Source: Hyphococcus sp. (GTDB taxonomy: Bacteria > Pseudomonadota > Alphaproteobacteria > Caulobacterales > Parvularculaceae). From it: a DNA stretch of 59,569 nt. Positions 37,067-44,701 of this stretch are shown in pieces (positions within the stretch are counted from its first letter, which is position 1; each line of letters begins with the position of its first letter). A program made the position numbers and the translations under genes. The stretch is taken from contig JABDJK010000013.1 of the NCBI GenBank assembly GCA_013002535.1, positions 1-59,569 on the forward strand, in the 5' to 3' direction. The notes under the pieces are model-generated. The model was not told the DNA's origin and searched no databases. It saw only the letters and a program-made list of their open reading frames with translations.

Positions 37067-37390
37067 ATGAGCTCTTTTGACGACCGCAAAGACAAATATG
37101 AAAAGAAATTCGCCCACGACGCGGCGCTGCGGTTCAAGGCGGAGGCTCGCCGGAACAAATTGCTTGGCATTTGGGCTGCGGGCCTGATGGGCAAATCGGA
37201 AGAAGAGGCCCAAGCCTACGCCAAAGAGGTCATAAAGGCTGATCTTGAAGAGGCGGGCGATGAAGACGTATTCCGGAAGATCCGCGGCGATTTTGACGCC
37301 GCAGGCGTCGATCAGTCCGACCATCAGATCCGCCGTGAAATGGAAGAATGCATGGCCGAGGCGATGCGCCAGCTTGAGGAAGATGGCTAG
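37067..37390 (+). CDS. F1-ATPase zeta inhibitor subunit (DUF1476)
   Basis: A 107-residue protein starting MSSFDDRKDKYEKKFAHDAALRFKAEARRNKLLGIWAA. This basic N-terminal region is the inhibitory helix that enters the F1 head, as shown for the Paracoccus zeta subunit. The C-terminal four-helix part (EVIKADLEEAGDEDVF, EMEECMAEAM) follows. It blocks wasteful ATP hydrolysis by the ATP synthase. The ATG at 37067 has TGGAGA upstream; a TTG three codons earlier is open. It is divergent from purC. Confidence 0.92.
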   Translation: MSSFDDRKDKYEKKFAHDAALRFKAEARRNKLLGIWAAGLMGKSEEEAQAYAKEVIKADLEEAGDEDVFRKIRGDFDAAGVDQSDHQIRREMEECMAEAMRQLEEDG

Positions 37391-37481
37391 GCGCAAGCCA
37401 GCCGCGCCTCTCAACTGCCTATCGCGCTTTTTTATCGGCGCGTAACTTCGTAACGTTCTCTCCAATTGAAAGGATGTTGCG

Positions 37482-38255
37482 ATGGGTCGAGTTTCCGGAA
37501 AAAAAGTTGTAATCACCGGCGGTGCGCAGGGCCTCGGCGCCTGCTTCGGGCGCATGCTCGCGGCTGAGGGTGCGAAGATCTCGCTGACCGACATCAACAT
37601 AGATGGCGCGCGCGAGACGGCGGAAGCCATAAACGCTGATCACGCAGGCGCTGCGATTGCAATTGAGCATGACGTAACCAAACGCGCCTCCTGGGAAGCC
37701 GCGCTCAGCGAAGCTAACGATTTCATGGGCGGCGTTAGCGTACTCGTCAACAACGCCGGCATCGGAACCTGGGGCAACATCGAGACGGAAACTGATGATG
37801 GCTGGCGGCGCACCCAGGAAATTGATGTCGATTCAATTTTTATCGGAACCCAATTGGCGATGCCGTACTTAAAAGACAATCAGCCGGGCTCAATCATCAA
37901 TATTTCTTCCGTCGCCGGACTGATCGCTGACGGCATGATGTTGTCCTACAATGCCGCGAAGGCGGCGGTCTGGATGATGTCAAAATCAATCGCGCTTCAT
38001 TGCGCCCGGTCCGGCTATGATATTCGCTGTAATTCTGTGCATCCGGTGTTCACCCGCACGCCAATAATCGACCCGATTGTCGAATTGGGCGGCGGCGGCG
38101 AAAAGGGCGAAAAAAAGCTCACCCGGCAAATTCCTTTGCAGCGCCTGGGCGAGCCCGAAGATGTCGGCTATTGCATCCTTTATTTGGCGTCAGATGAGTC
38201 ACGGTTCGTGACCGCGTCCGAATTCAAAATTGACGGCGGGATTACAGCGCAGTAG
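37482..38255 (+). CDS. SDR family NAD(P)-dependent oxidoreductase
   Basis: A 257-residue classical short-chain dehydrogenase. It has TGGAQGLG cofactor loop, DxN in TDINIDG favouring NAD(H), NNAG, the catalytic Ser in INISSVAG and YNAAK for Tyr/Lys. It resembles 3-hydroxysteroid or cyclopentanol-type dehydrogenases more than FabG. The alcohol substrate is unknown. GAAAGGATG gives a good ribosome site. It is convergent with the lipid kinase gene, the two ends overlapping by 14 bases. Confidence 0.9.
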   Translation: MGRVSGKKVVITGGAQGLGACFGRMLAAEGAKISLTDINIDGARETAEAINADHAGAAIAIEHDVTKRASWEAALSEANDFMGGVSVLVNNAGIGTWGNIETETDDGWRRTQEIDVDSIFIGTQLAMPYLKDNQPGSIINISSVAGLIADGMMLSYNAAKAAVWMMSKSIALHCARSGYDIRCNSVHPVFTRTPIIDPIVELGGGGEKGEKKLTRQIPLQRLGEPEDVGYCILYLASDESRFVTASEFKIDGGITAQ

Positions 38256-39150
38256 TCGCAGCCTTTGATGGCCACAAAACGGTCAATGCTTTCGGTTTGA
38301 TCGTTGCAGTAATGGATCCGCGCGCTTTTATCGGATCGCCATCAATCGTGTAGGCCAGTTCATCAGATGTCGCCGTTAGCGTGATTGATTTGCAGTCGCG
38401 CCTTTCGATTTTGTCCGAGGCGTCAGCGCCGCCGCCGATGAACCCTGCCAACACTGTCGTGAAATCGCCGCCATGCAATGCATCAGTGAGGTATATGCAA
38501 AGCTGGCCTTCACTTAACGAAGCGCGGCCTGGAACCAGATTTTCGGCATGGGTAATCGCATTGTTGGAAACCATAATCGTATTAGTGTGAATGCTGAGTT
38601 TCTGACCGTCGATGACTGCGCGGTAGCGAACCGGGTCGGCGTGAAGTATTGCATCGGCGGCCTCGACTATAGAAAAACTGACGTCAGCGATCGTCTCAGC
38701 GTCCCGAAGGCCTTCGCGGGCTTCCGCTAAATCGGCATAGGCGCCAAACACGACATTACTCAAAAATACGCGCTCGCCGATAGCGCCGATATCAACTTTT
38801 ACAAATTCGCCGGCAAGCGAAGCCGCAAGCGCATCTGGCAGGTCCAGTGGTATCCCGAGGTCGCGGCAAAACATATTCACCGTGCCGCAAGGCAGCGGCA
38901 GCAGCGCCGATTTACGGTTTGTTAGTAAGGAAGCCAATGCAGCCTGTGTTCCGTCGCCGGCGGCGCAAATGACAAGATCGATGTCACGCGCATTTGATAC
39001 AGCGTCGTTCAACGTTTGATAGCCGCCTTCCATGATATCGAAATCAATCGATTGCGCGCGTAACGCGTGTTCGATATCGAGCCTGATCTGCTCGGCCCCG
39101 ATTTTTTGAACGCCGCCTGACGTCGAATTGATTAAAGCAATTGCTTTCAT
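38242..39150 (-). CDS. Diacylglycerol kinase-family lipid kinase
   Basis: A protein of about 302 residues. The N-terminal catalytic domain starts KAIALINSTSGG and has the nucleotide-site AAGDGTQAALASLL (GGDGT variant with Ala) and PLPCGTVNMFCRDLGIP. The C-terminal beta-sandwich domain contains IDGQKLSIHTNTIMVSNN and YTIDGDPI. It phosphorylates diacylglycerol, sphingosine or another lipid at the membrane. The ATG at 39150 overlaps the stop of the upstream phosphoesterase by four bases (ATGA), which decides it over the longer frame from 39168. Confidence 0.88.
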   Translation of the reverse strand: MKAIALINSTSGGVQKIGAEQIRLDIEHALRAQSIDFDIMEGGYQTLNDAVSNARDIDLVICAAGDGTQAALASLLTNRKSALLPLPCGTVNMFCRDLGIPLDLPDALAASLAGEFVKVDIGAIGERVFLSNVVFGAYADLAEAREGLRDAETIADVSFSIVEAADAILHADPVRYRAVIDGQKLSIHTNTIMVSNNAITHAENLVPGRASLSEGQLCIYLTDALHGGDFTTVLAGFIGGGADASDKIERRDCKSITLTATSDELAYTIDGDPIKARGSITATIKPKALTVLWPSKAATTAL

Positions 39151-39956
39151 GCCGGTTTCGATTGCCAATGCTTTTTTATGCGTTCGAAATAGTGCTGGCG
39201 CTCGACCAAATAGCCGTCAGCGCCATAGCGGTGCACATCAATACGTAGCGTTTCATCTTTCCAGTTCAATAGATTGTAGGACGGCAATTCGCCCCGAAGC
39301 CGTGTCGATGAAGCGGTGCCGGCTGCAGCGATAACTATGGAGCGTGGACCCGGGTCATGAGTCTTCGCGCTTGCGATGTGAACATGTCCGGAAAGAATTG
39401 CGTCACCGCCAGAAGCAGCAATCGATTCCATAGCGCGATCAGGCTTGTTGATAATGGCGTTGCCGGCTTTGCCCTCGCCGGGCAGGACGGGGTGATGCAG
39501 CGCCACCAGTTTCAAATTCGCGCCATCAGAGCCAATCAACGCCGCCGCCGCATTTTCAATTTGCGTTCGGGACAATCGCCCGCGCGACCAGTCGAGGGAC
39601 GGACCGGCGCGCCGCGCGGAGTTCAGGCCAACGACAAACACATCCTTGATCTGCATTGTTGGCGCCAGGTCATGATGAATAAATTTTCGGAAACGTCGCC
39701 ACGGATCGATAAATCGCTGACCGAGATTATAGACAGGGGTGTCATGATTGCCGGGAACGACCAGAATTGGCGCCGTGAACCTGTCCAGGAATTCGCCTGC
39801 TGCTTGGAATTCGCGTTTGCGGCCGGCTTGCGTCAGATCGCCGGTGACGATAACGGCGTCGATGTTGCGGTCATTTATAACGCCGACAAGATGTTCCGCC
39901 GCCCGTTCGTCGACTGCGCCAAAATGTATGTCGGATAGATGAGCGATCACCGTCAT
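39147..39956 (-). CDS. Calcineurin-like metallophosphoesterase
   Basis: A 269-residue protein with the metal-binding motifs in order: LSDIHFG, VTGDLTQAG, PGNHDTP, VALHHPV and LSGHVHI. This is the CpdA/Icc-like arrangement of class III phosphodiesterases. It could hydrolyse cyclic nucleotides or a phosphorylated lipid. Translational coupling with the lipid kinase gene suggests they act in one lipid-related pathway (inference). Confidence 0.9.
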   Translation of the reverse strand: MTVIAHLSDIHFGAVDERAAEHLVGVINDRNIDAVIVTGDLTQAGRKREFQAAGEFLDRFTAPILVVPGNHDTPVYNLGQRFIDPWRRFRKFIHHDLAPTMQIKDVFVVGLNSARRAGPSLDWSRGRLSRTQIENAAAALIGSDGANLKLVALHHPVLPGEGKAGNAIINKPDRAMESIAASGGDAILSGHVHIASAKTHDPGPRSIVIAAAGTASSTRLRGELPSYNLLNWKDETLRIDVHRYGADGYLVERQHYFERIKKHWQSKPA

Positions 39957-40010
39957 GTGAAACGGACGGTCCTGCGCAGCTTTGTCAGAAATACGCGCGC
40001 TTCGGTCAGT

Positions 40011-40655
40011 TTAACTCATCGACGCGATGAATTCGTCGGCCTCCGCAATTGCAGCATTCATTTCCTCGATCAGCGCTTCGACGCGCTCTTCGATTTGCGC
40101 GCGTTCCAGTTCCAGCGATGAAATCGCACGGGCGTTGAGGTTATGTTTCAGGAACAGGACCTGATCGTGGTAAAGCGACAGCACCGGATCCATCTTGTCC
40201 GCTGCTCGGTTCATTGCGCTGAGCAGTTTATTATAGTCGGTGCGCGTTGCCGTCAGTTGCTGTTGCGATCGTCGGCGCAACTCTGCACTTTCATAGAGCT
40301 TCAATTCTGCTTCCCATTCCTTGAAAAGCCGGTCGCCAACATCATTGACGGATTTTATGCGCGCGCGGACATCGGTCGCCTGTTGCTCGGCCCCTTCATA
40401 AGACGCGCGCATCTTGTCATATTGTTTTTCCAACTCGCCGCCTTCGACGGAGACCAAAGCGCGAAATTCATCCAGCGCAGAGACAAAAGTTTCCTGCGCG
40501 TTTGCTTGTTCGCCGCGCGCGTCTTTCACTCGATCGACGAGTATATCGCGTTTTTCATAGCCGAGCTTTTCCATAGCGCCGTAATAGGTGGAGGCGCAGC
40601 CAGCCACGGCGAGAATGACTGCGGCGAACCCCGCCCGGAAAATCTTATCTAACAT
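40011..40655 (-). CDS. DUF2959 family lipoprotein
   Basis: A protein of about 214 residues with a lipoprotein signal (FAAVILAVAGCAS). The body is almost all helical and coiled-coil (ARGEQANAQETFVSALDEF, ELEKQYDKMRASYEGAEQQA), typical of DUF2959. Function is unknown; members look like envelope structural proteins. I chose Met at 40655 for the lipobox distance and an AGGGA upstream; the ATG at 40679 with GGGAG is a fair alternative. The frame upstream to 40913 overlaps the divergent lemA gene and is not coding. Confidence 0.85.
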   Translation of the reverse strand: MLDKIFRAGFAAVILAVAGCASTYYGAMEKLGYEKRDILVDRVKDARGEQANAQETFVSALDEFRALVSVEGGELEKQYDKMRASYEGAEQQATDVRARIKSVNDVGDRLFKEWEAELKLYESAELRRRSQQQLTATRTDYNKLLSAMNRAADKMDPVLSLYHDQVLFLKHNLNARAISSLELERAQIEERVEALIEEMNAAIAEADEFIASMS

Positions 40656-40872
40656 TGAATTCAGTTCCCTGATTTCCATAACAGCTCTCCCGCCCGAATA
40701 TGTAGCAATCCATGCGGCGGAAATCACCCGCAAAGGGATATATTTCTGCGTTTGCTGATTCGCGGCGAACCGCTTAAGAATGCGTTGTTTTTTCAGGAGC
40801 ACCGGCAATTGCGCGTAGCGCCGTGCTCGCCGCCAATGGACCGCCTCTATCAGCGGCCAATAAGGAGACGCC

Positions 40873-41436
40873 ATGTCAGGCTTTTTTATTTTTCTGGGAA
40901 TTATCGTCCTCATCGTCCTATTTGTTATCGGGATTTACAACCGAATCGTCGGGCTCAGCCAACGCACAGAACAGGCCTTCGCGGATGTCGATGTGCAGCT
41001 TAAACAGCGGCACGATTTGATCCCAAATCTGGTAGAAACTGTAAAAGGCTACGCCAGCCATGAAAAGGAAACGCTTGATGCTGTCATATCAGCCAGAAGC
41101 GCCGCGCAGGCCGCGGACGGACCTGCCGCGCAAGGGGCGGCAGAGGGTGTTCTTGGCGCGGCGCTTGGCAAACTCTTTGCGCTCGCTGAAGCCTATCCCG
41201 ACCTAAAAGCGAATACGAATTTTCTCGAACTTCAGCGCGAGCTTTCCGACGTGGAAAACAAGATCGCGGCGGCGCGGCGATTTTTCAATAATGCTGTTCA
41301 GGAATTTAATACGGCTATCCAGCAAGTTCCGGGAAACCTTGTCGCGCCTCTCGGCAATTTCACAATTAAAGAATATTTCGAAGTGCCGGAAGGCAGCCGC
41401 GATCAGATTGAGGCCGCGCCTGAAGTCAAGTTCTGA
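40873..41436 (+). CDS. LemA family protein
   Basis: A 187-residue protein. An N-terminal transmembrane helix (FFIFLGIIVLIVLFVIGIYN) is followed by the LemA helical domain (FADVDVQLKQRHDLIPNLVETVKGYASHE, LKANTNFLELQRELSDVENKIAAARRFFN, FEVPEGSR). LemA proteins are anchored in the inner membrane with the helical part outside and are often linked with M48 peptidases, as here three genes downstream. An AAGGAGA site precedes the start. It is the first gene of a five-gene coupled operon. Confidence 0.94.
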   Translation: MSGFFIFLGIIVLIVLFVIGIYNRIVGLSQRTEQAFADVDVQLKQRHDLIPNLVETVKGYASHEKETLDAVISARSAAQAADGPAAQGAAEGVLGAALGKLFALAEAYPDLKANTNFLELQRELSDVENKIAAARRFFNNAVQEFNTAIQQVPGNLVAPLGNFTIKEYFEVPEGSRDQIEAAPEVKF

Positions 41437-42058
41437 AAATAAAAACGCCGGCGGCGTTAATGTTTCGCCGGTTCGCCGTGCGACAATGGCAGACGCTGTC
41501 GAAATTACGGATATCCTGAGCGAAGCTTTTGCGGACGACCCGTTTATGCTCTGGATGGTCGGTAGTGAAAAAGCAATCCGCGGTCTATTCGACGTTTTCA
41601 CGCGCGATGTATATCTGATCCATGGCTTTGGCCATATCGATGATCGCGGCGCGGCGACATTGTGGTTGCCGGCTGGCGCTTCGGGATCGCTTTCTTTTTT
41701 TGGTCATTTGCGAATGGGGTGGTCGATTTTATTGGGCGGCGGATTCACGGCAATAAATCGAATGACCGTCACAGAAAAGGCAGCGATAAAAGCTCACCCA
41801 AACACACCCCATTATTATCTGTTTGCTGTCGGCGTGCGCACGAGCCAACAAGGCCGCGGTCTTGGCGCCGCTGTCATACGCGAAGGACTAAAACGCGCGG
41901 ACAGTGAAAACGCACTTGCTTATTTGGAAAATTCGAAACCGCGCAACACGCCGCTTTATGAACGTCTTGGCTTCGTTACGCAACGCCGGCTGGATATTCC
42001 GGAGGCGCCGCCGCTGCTCGCGATGTTGCGCCAACCGCACCAGGCGAATGCATCATGA
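41408..42058 (+). CDS. GNAT family N-acetyltransferase
   Basis: A GNAT protein with the first strand and helix VRRATMADAVEITDILSEAF. The acetyl-CoA site is VGVRTSQQGRGLGAAVIREGL, and the C-terminal segment is YLENSKPRNTPLYERLGF. The substrate is unknown. The start is unclear: the ATG at 41486 cuts into the first beta strand, so I place the start at a TTG (41408) that overlaps the lemA end. Its stop overlaps the racemase start (ATGA). Confidence 0.75.
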   Translation: MRPRLKSSSENKNAGGVNVSPVRRATMADAVEITDILSEAFADDPFMLWMVGSEKAIRGLFDVFTRDVYLIHGFGHIDDRGAATLWLPAGASGSLSFFGHLRMGWSILLGGGFTAINRMTVTEKAAIKAHPNTPHYYLFAVGVRTSQQGRGLGAAVIREGLKRADSENALAYLENSKPRNTPLYERLGFVTQRRLDIPEAPPLLAMLRQPHQANAS

Positions 42059-42753
42059 AGCTTCTTGGGTTAATCGGCGGCGTCAGCCCGGAAGCGACAG
42101 CGATCTATTATCGCTTGCTGAACAAGTTTGCGCGCGAGCGACTGGGTGGTGAGCATTCCGCAAACTTGATGCTGTATGCCCTCGACTATGGCGTGATGAT
42201 CAAACATTACGACGCGCGCGATTGGGATGCGTTCAACGCAGAAGTGGAAAAAGGCGCCAGGCGCCTTGCCGATGCCGGCGTTGATGCGCTTATCATCACA
42301 TCAAACACAACGCACGTAGCGGCGAACGCGGTCTGCGGCGCGGTCAGTGTTCCGCTCATTCATATGCTTGATGTGCTTAGCGATGAGATGCGCACGCGCG
42401 GGATTGGAAAACCATTATTGACGGGCACGCCCGTCGTCATGGGCGAGGCGCATTATCGCAGTGAGCTTGGCAAACGATATGACGGTGAGGTTGTGACGCC
42501 GAGCGCTGAAGAGCAGGCGGTCATCGGCCGCATCATTCTCGACGAGCTGGTCAACGGCGTTGTCAAGGATGAAAGCCGGGCAGAATATCTGTCAATAATT
42601 GATCATTGGCGCGGGAAGGGTGCAGATGGCGTCATTCTCGGTTGCACAGAACTTTGCATGATTATTGATCAGTCCCACACGGACCTTCCAGTGCTTGACA
42701 CGACGTCGCTGCATGCGAAAGCCGCCAGCGATTGGGCGCTTGAGGGAAGCTAA
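42055..42753 (+). CDS. Aspartate/glutamate racemase family protein with a non-cysteine first catalytic site
   Basis: A 232-residue protein of the PLP-independent Asp/Glu racemase fold (LGLIGGVSPEAT, GCTELCMII). The second catalytic cysteine is Cys197 (GCTE). At the first site, normally CNT or CTNT, the sequence is T82-S83-N84-T85. An E. coli L-Asp/L-Glu-specific racemase is, as I recall, also Thr/Cys, so a one-sided racemase or related lyase is plausible. It might supply or remove D-amino acids of the cell wall. It is coupled by ATGA to the GNAT gene and by TAATG to the M48 gene. Confidence 0.82.
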   Translation: MKLLGLIGGVSPEATAIYYRLLNKFARERLGGEHSANLMLYALDYGVMIKHYDARDWDAFNAEVEKGARRLADAGVDALIITSNTTHVAANAVCGAVSVPLIHMLDVLSDEMRTRGIGKPLLTGTPVVMGEAHYRSELGKRYDGEVVTPSAEEQAVIGRIILDELVNGVVKDESRAEYLSIIDHWRGKGADGVILGCTELCMIIDQSHTDLPVLDTTSLHAKAASDWALEGS

Positions 42754-43718
42754 TGCGCGCCTACGGTCTTCAAACCCATATCTGGAATAACAACCTGAAA
42801 TCGGTTTTGCTGCTCGCCGGATTTCCGGTGTTGTTGCTCTTGCTGATGTACGGTTTGTCGGTCGGGTATGTCGGCCTTACCGGTGAATTTGATGATGTCG
42901 GAGAAGGATTGGCGCTCGGTTTCGAGCATTGGGGGCGCATCTGGCCTTATGCCTTTCTTGGCGCTGGGCTATGGTTCCTGATCGCCTGGATGTCCTATCA
43001 GGAATTGATAGAGAAGTCGGTTGGCGCCACAAGCCTGTCGCGACGGCAAGCCCCGGAACTTTATAATCTGTTGGAAAATCTATGCATCGCACGCGGGATT
43101 ACGATGCCGAAATTGAACATCATTGAATCGCCGGCGCTCAACGCCTTCGCCAGCGGGCTTACGGAAAAAAGCTATACGGTAACGGTCACCCGCGGGCTTC
43201 TTGACACGCTCGATCGCGATGAATTGGAAGCGGTGCTGGCCCATGAGTTGACCCATATCGAAAACAAAGATGTTCGCCTGTTAGTTATCGCGGTTATATT
43301 CGTTGGCATATTTTCGTTTTTCGGCGAATTGTTGTTTCGTAATATGTTCCGCTCTGGCGTGCGGATCGGCGGGCATACGCGCTCGCGCAATGGCGACAGT
43401 CGCGGCGGCGGCATCCTTATACTTATTGCCATTGCGCTGATTGTGCTCGCTTATATCCTGGCGCTGGTCATCCGGTTTTCGCTTTCGCGAAAGCGTGAAT
43501 TTCTCGCTGACGCCGGCGCAGTGGAACTGACCCGAAATCCCGATGCAATGATCTCAGCGCTTCAAAAAATTTCCGGACGGTCTGATGTTGATGCGCCCAA
43601 TGACGTGAAACAGATGATGGTCGACAACGCCGAACCTTTCGCTGGCGTTTTCATGACGCATCCGTCTATTGAGAAACGTATCGACGCGCTGGTCGCGTTC
43701 GCAGGAGGACTGGAATGA
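42753..43718 (+). CDS. M48 family membrane metallopeptidase (HtpX-like)
   Basis: A 321-residue zinc peptidase. The motif HELTH (H164, E165, H168) is in AVLAHELTHIENKD, and the third ligand Glu is in SRKREFLADAGA. Two N-terminal transmembrane segments (about 18-42 and 64-82) and two after the zinc motif (172-190, 220-240) fit the HtpX type that degrades damaged membrane proteins. M48 peptidases of this sort commonly accompany LemA. It overlaps the racemase gene by one base and DUF202 by four. Confidence 0.92.
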   Translation: MRAYGLQTHIWNNNLKSVLLLAGFPVLLLLLMYGLSVGYVGLTGEFDDVGEGLALGFEHWGRIWPYAFLGAGLWFLIAWMSYQELIEKSVGATSLSRRQAPELYNLLENLCIARGITMPKLNIIESPALNAFASGLTEKSYTVTVTRGLLDTLDRDELEAVLAHELTHIENKDVRLLVIAVIFVGIFSFFGELLFRNMFRSGVRIGGHTRSRNGDSRGGGILILIAIALIVLAYILALVIRFSLSRKREFLADAGAVELTRNPDAMISALQKISGRSDVDAPNDVKQMMVDNAEPFAGVFMTHPSIEKRIDALVAFAGGLE

Positions 43719-44080
43719 GCCCATCATCAGACGATCTTGCGGAAAAACGCACAGACTGGGCCGAGGACAGAACGCTTCTCGCCAATGAGCGCACCTATGC
43801 GGGCTGGATGCGAACGGGACTGGCGTCCGTGGGTCTCGGGCTCGGCTTTCAGGCGATCTTTAAGGAAACCGACCCGACCTGGGCGGCGAAAGCGGTCGCG
43901 ACAATTTTTATACTCATTGGCGTCGCAATATTCTGGGGCGCCTGGCGCAACGCCCGCGATGTGCAAAGCCGCCTCCATGCGCATGCGGCGCAAACTCAAT
44001 CACCAAGGCGTCTTGGCTTGTTCACAATTCTGTTCATTGCCGGATCGTTATCCCTGACCGTTGTGCTTTGGCTGTTGTAA
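43715..44080 (+). CDS. DUF202 (YidH-like) membrane protein
   Basis: A 121-residue protein. The LANERTYAGWMRTGLASVGLG signature of DUF202 is at residues ~23-43, and three transmembrane segments follow the order expected. The function is unknown; similar proteins are small inner-membrane proteins and the SPX-VTC DUF202 domain in eukaryotes. It is the last gene of the coupled lemA operon (ATGA overlap with the M48 gene). Confidence 0.9.
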   Translation: MSPSSDDLAEKRTDWAEDRTLLANERTYAGWMRTGLASVGLGLGFQAIFKETDPTWAAKAVATIFILIGVAIFWGAWRNARDVQSRLHAHAAQTQSPRRLGLFTILFIAGSLSLTVVLWLL

Positions 44081-44236
44081 CGCTGCGGCCAGATATTGTA
44101 ACAGCTTGGTACATTAAAACGGGTGGATGTGCGCTCGCAGTTTTTCGATCACAATTTGGTTTCTTGCCGGTCGATTGCTTGCTGACAAGCCGCCGGAAGT
44201 GCATAGCTCTTGCGCTGATTGCAACAGGAGACCGTC

Positions 44237-44692
44237 ATGAATAACACCATTCGAGTTACGCTTGTGGCGGTATCTACCGCTCTGCTTGCCGGTTGTGGCG
44301 GGCAAGATGCCGCTGAACAAGCGACGGCGCCTGCGGAAGTCGCGGATCATTTAAACGCCGCCTCGGGCGTCGTCCTTGCAAGCGGTGAGTTCGAAGGCCG
44401 AAGCGATCACATCATGACGGGCGAGATAACAATTACGCGCGCCGATGATGGCGTCTATGTTGTTCTGGGTGAAAATTTCAGTCTCGACGGCGCACCCGAC
44501 CCAAAGCTTGGCTTTGGCAATGGCGAATATTTGCCAGAGACAAAATTTTCGCCGCTGAATGAGTTAACCGGTCAACAAGTCTACAAACTGCCGCAAGGCG
44601 TTGATCTCGCTGAATACACACAAGTCTGGGTGTGGTGCGAAAAATTTAATGTGCCGCTCGGCGTCGCATCGCTGACGCATTCAGACGCGTAA
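44237..44692 (+). CDS. DM13 domain lipoprotein
   Basis: A protein of about 151 residues with a lipoprotein signal (TALLAGCGG). The DM13 domain follows: SGEFEGRSDHIMTGEITI, LGENFSLDGAPDPKLG, YKLPQGVDLAEYTQVWVWCEKFNVPLGVASL. The conserved cysteine in VWCEKF has been proposed as redox-active in DM13/DOMON electron-transfer proteins. An AGGAGA site precedes the ATG at 44237. It lies 156 bases after DUF202 with its own ribosome site, so a separate transcript is possible. Confidence 0.87.
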   Translation: MNNTIRVTLVAVSTALLAGCGGQDAAEQATAPAEVADHLNAASGVVLASGEFEGRSDHIMTGEITITRADDGVYVVLGENFSLDGAPDPKLGFGNGEYLPETKFSPLNELTGQQVYKLPQGVDLAEYTQVWVWCEKFNVPLGVASLTHSDA

Positions 44693-44701
44693 ACGACGAC
44701 G

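Noticed and set aside
36965-37630. Minus-strand open frame (221 codons) across the zeta inhibitor and the SDR start
   Set aside because: It spans two real plus-strand genes and their gap; the translation shows no family.
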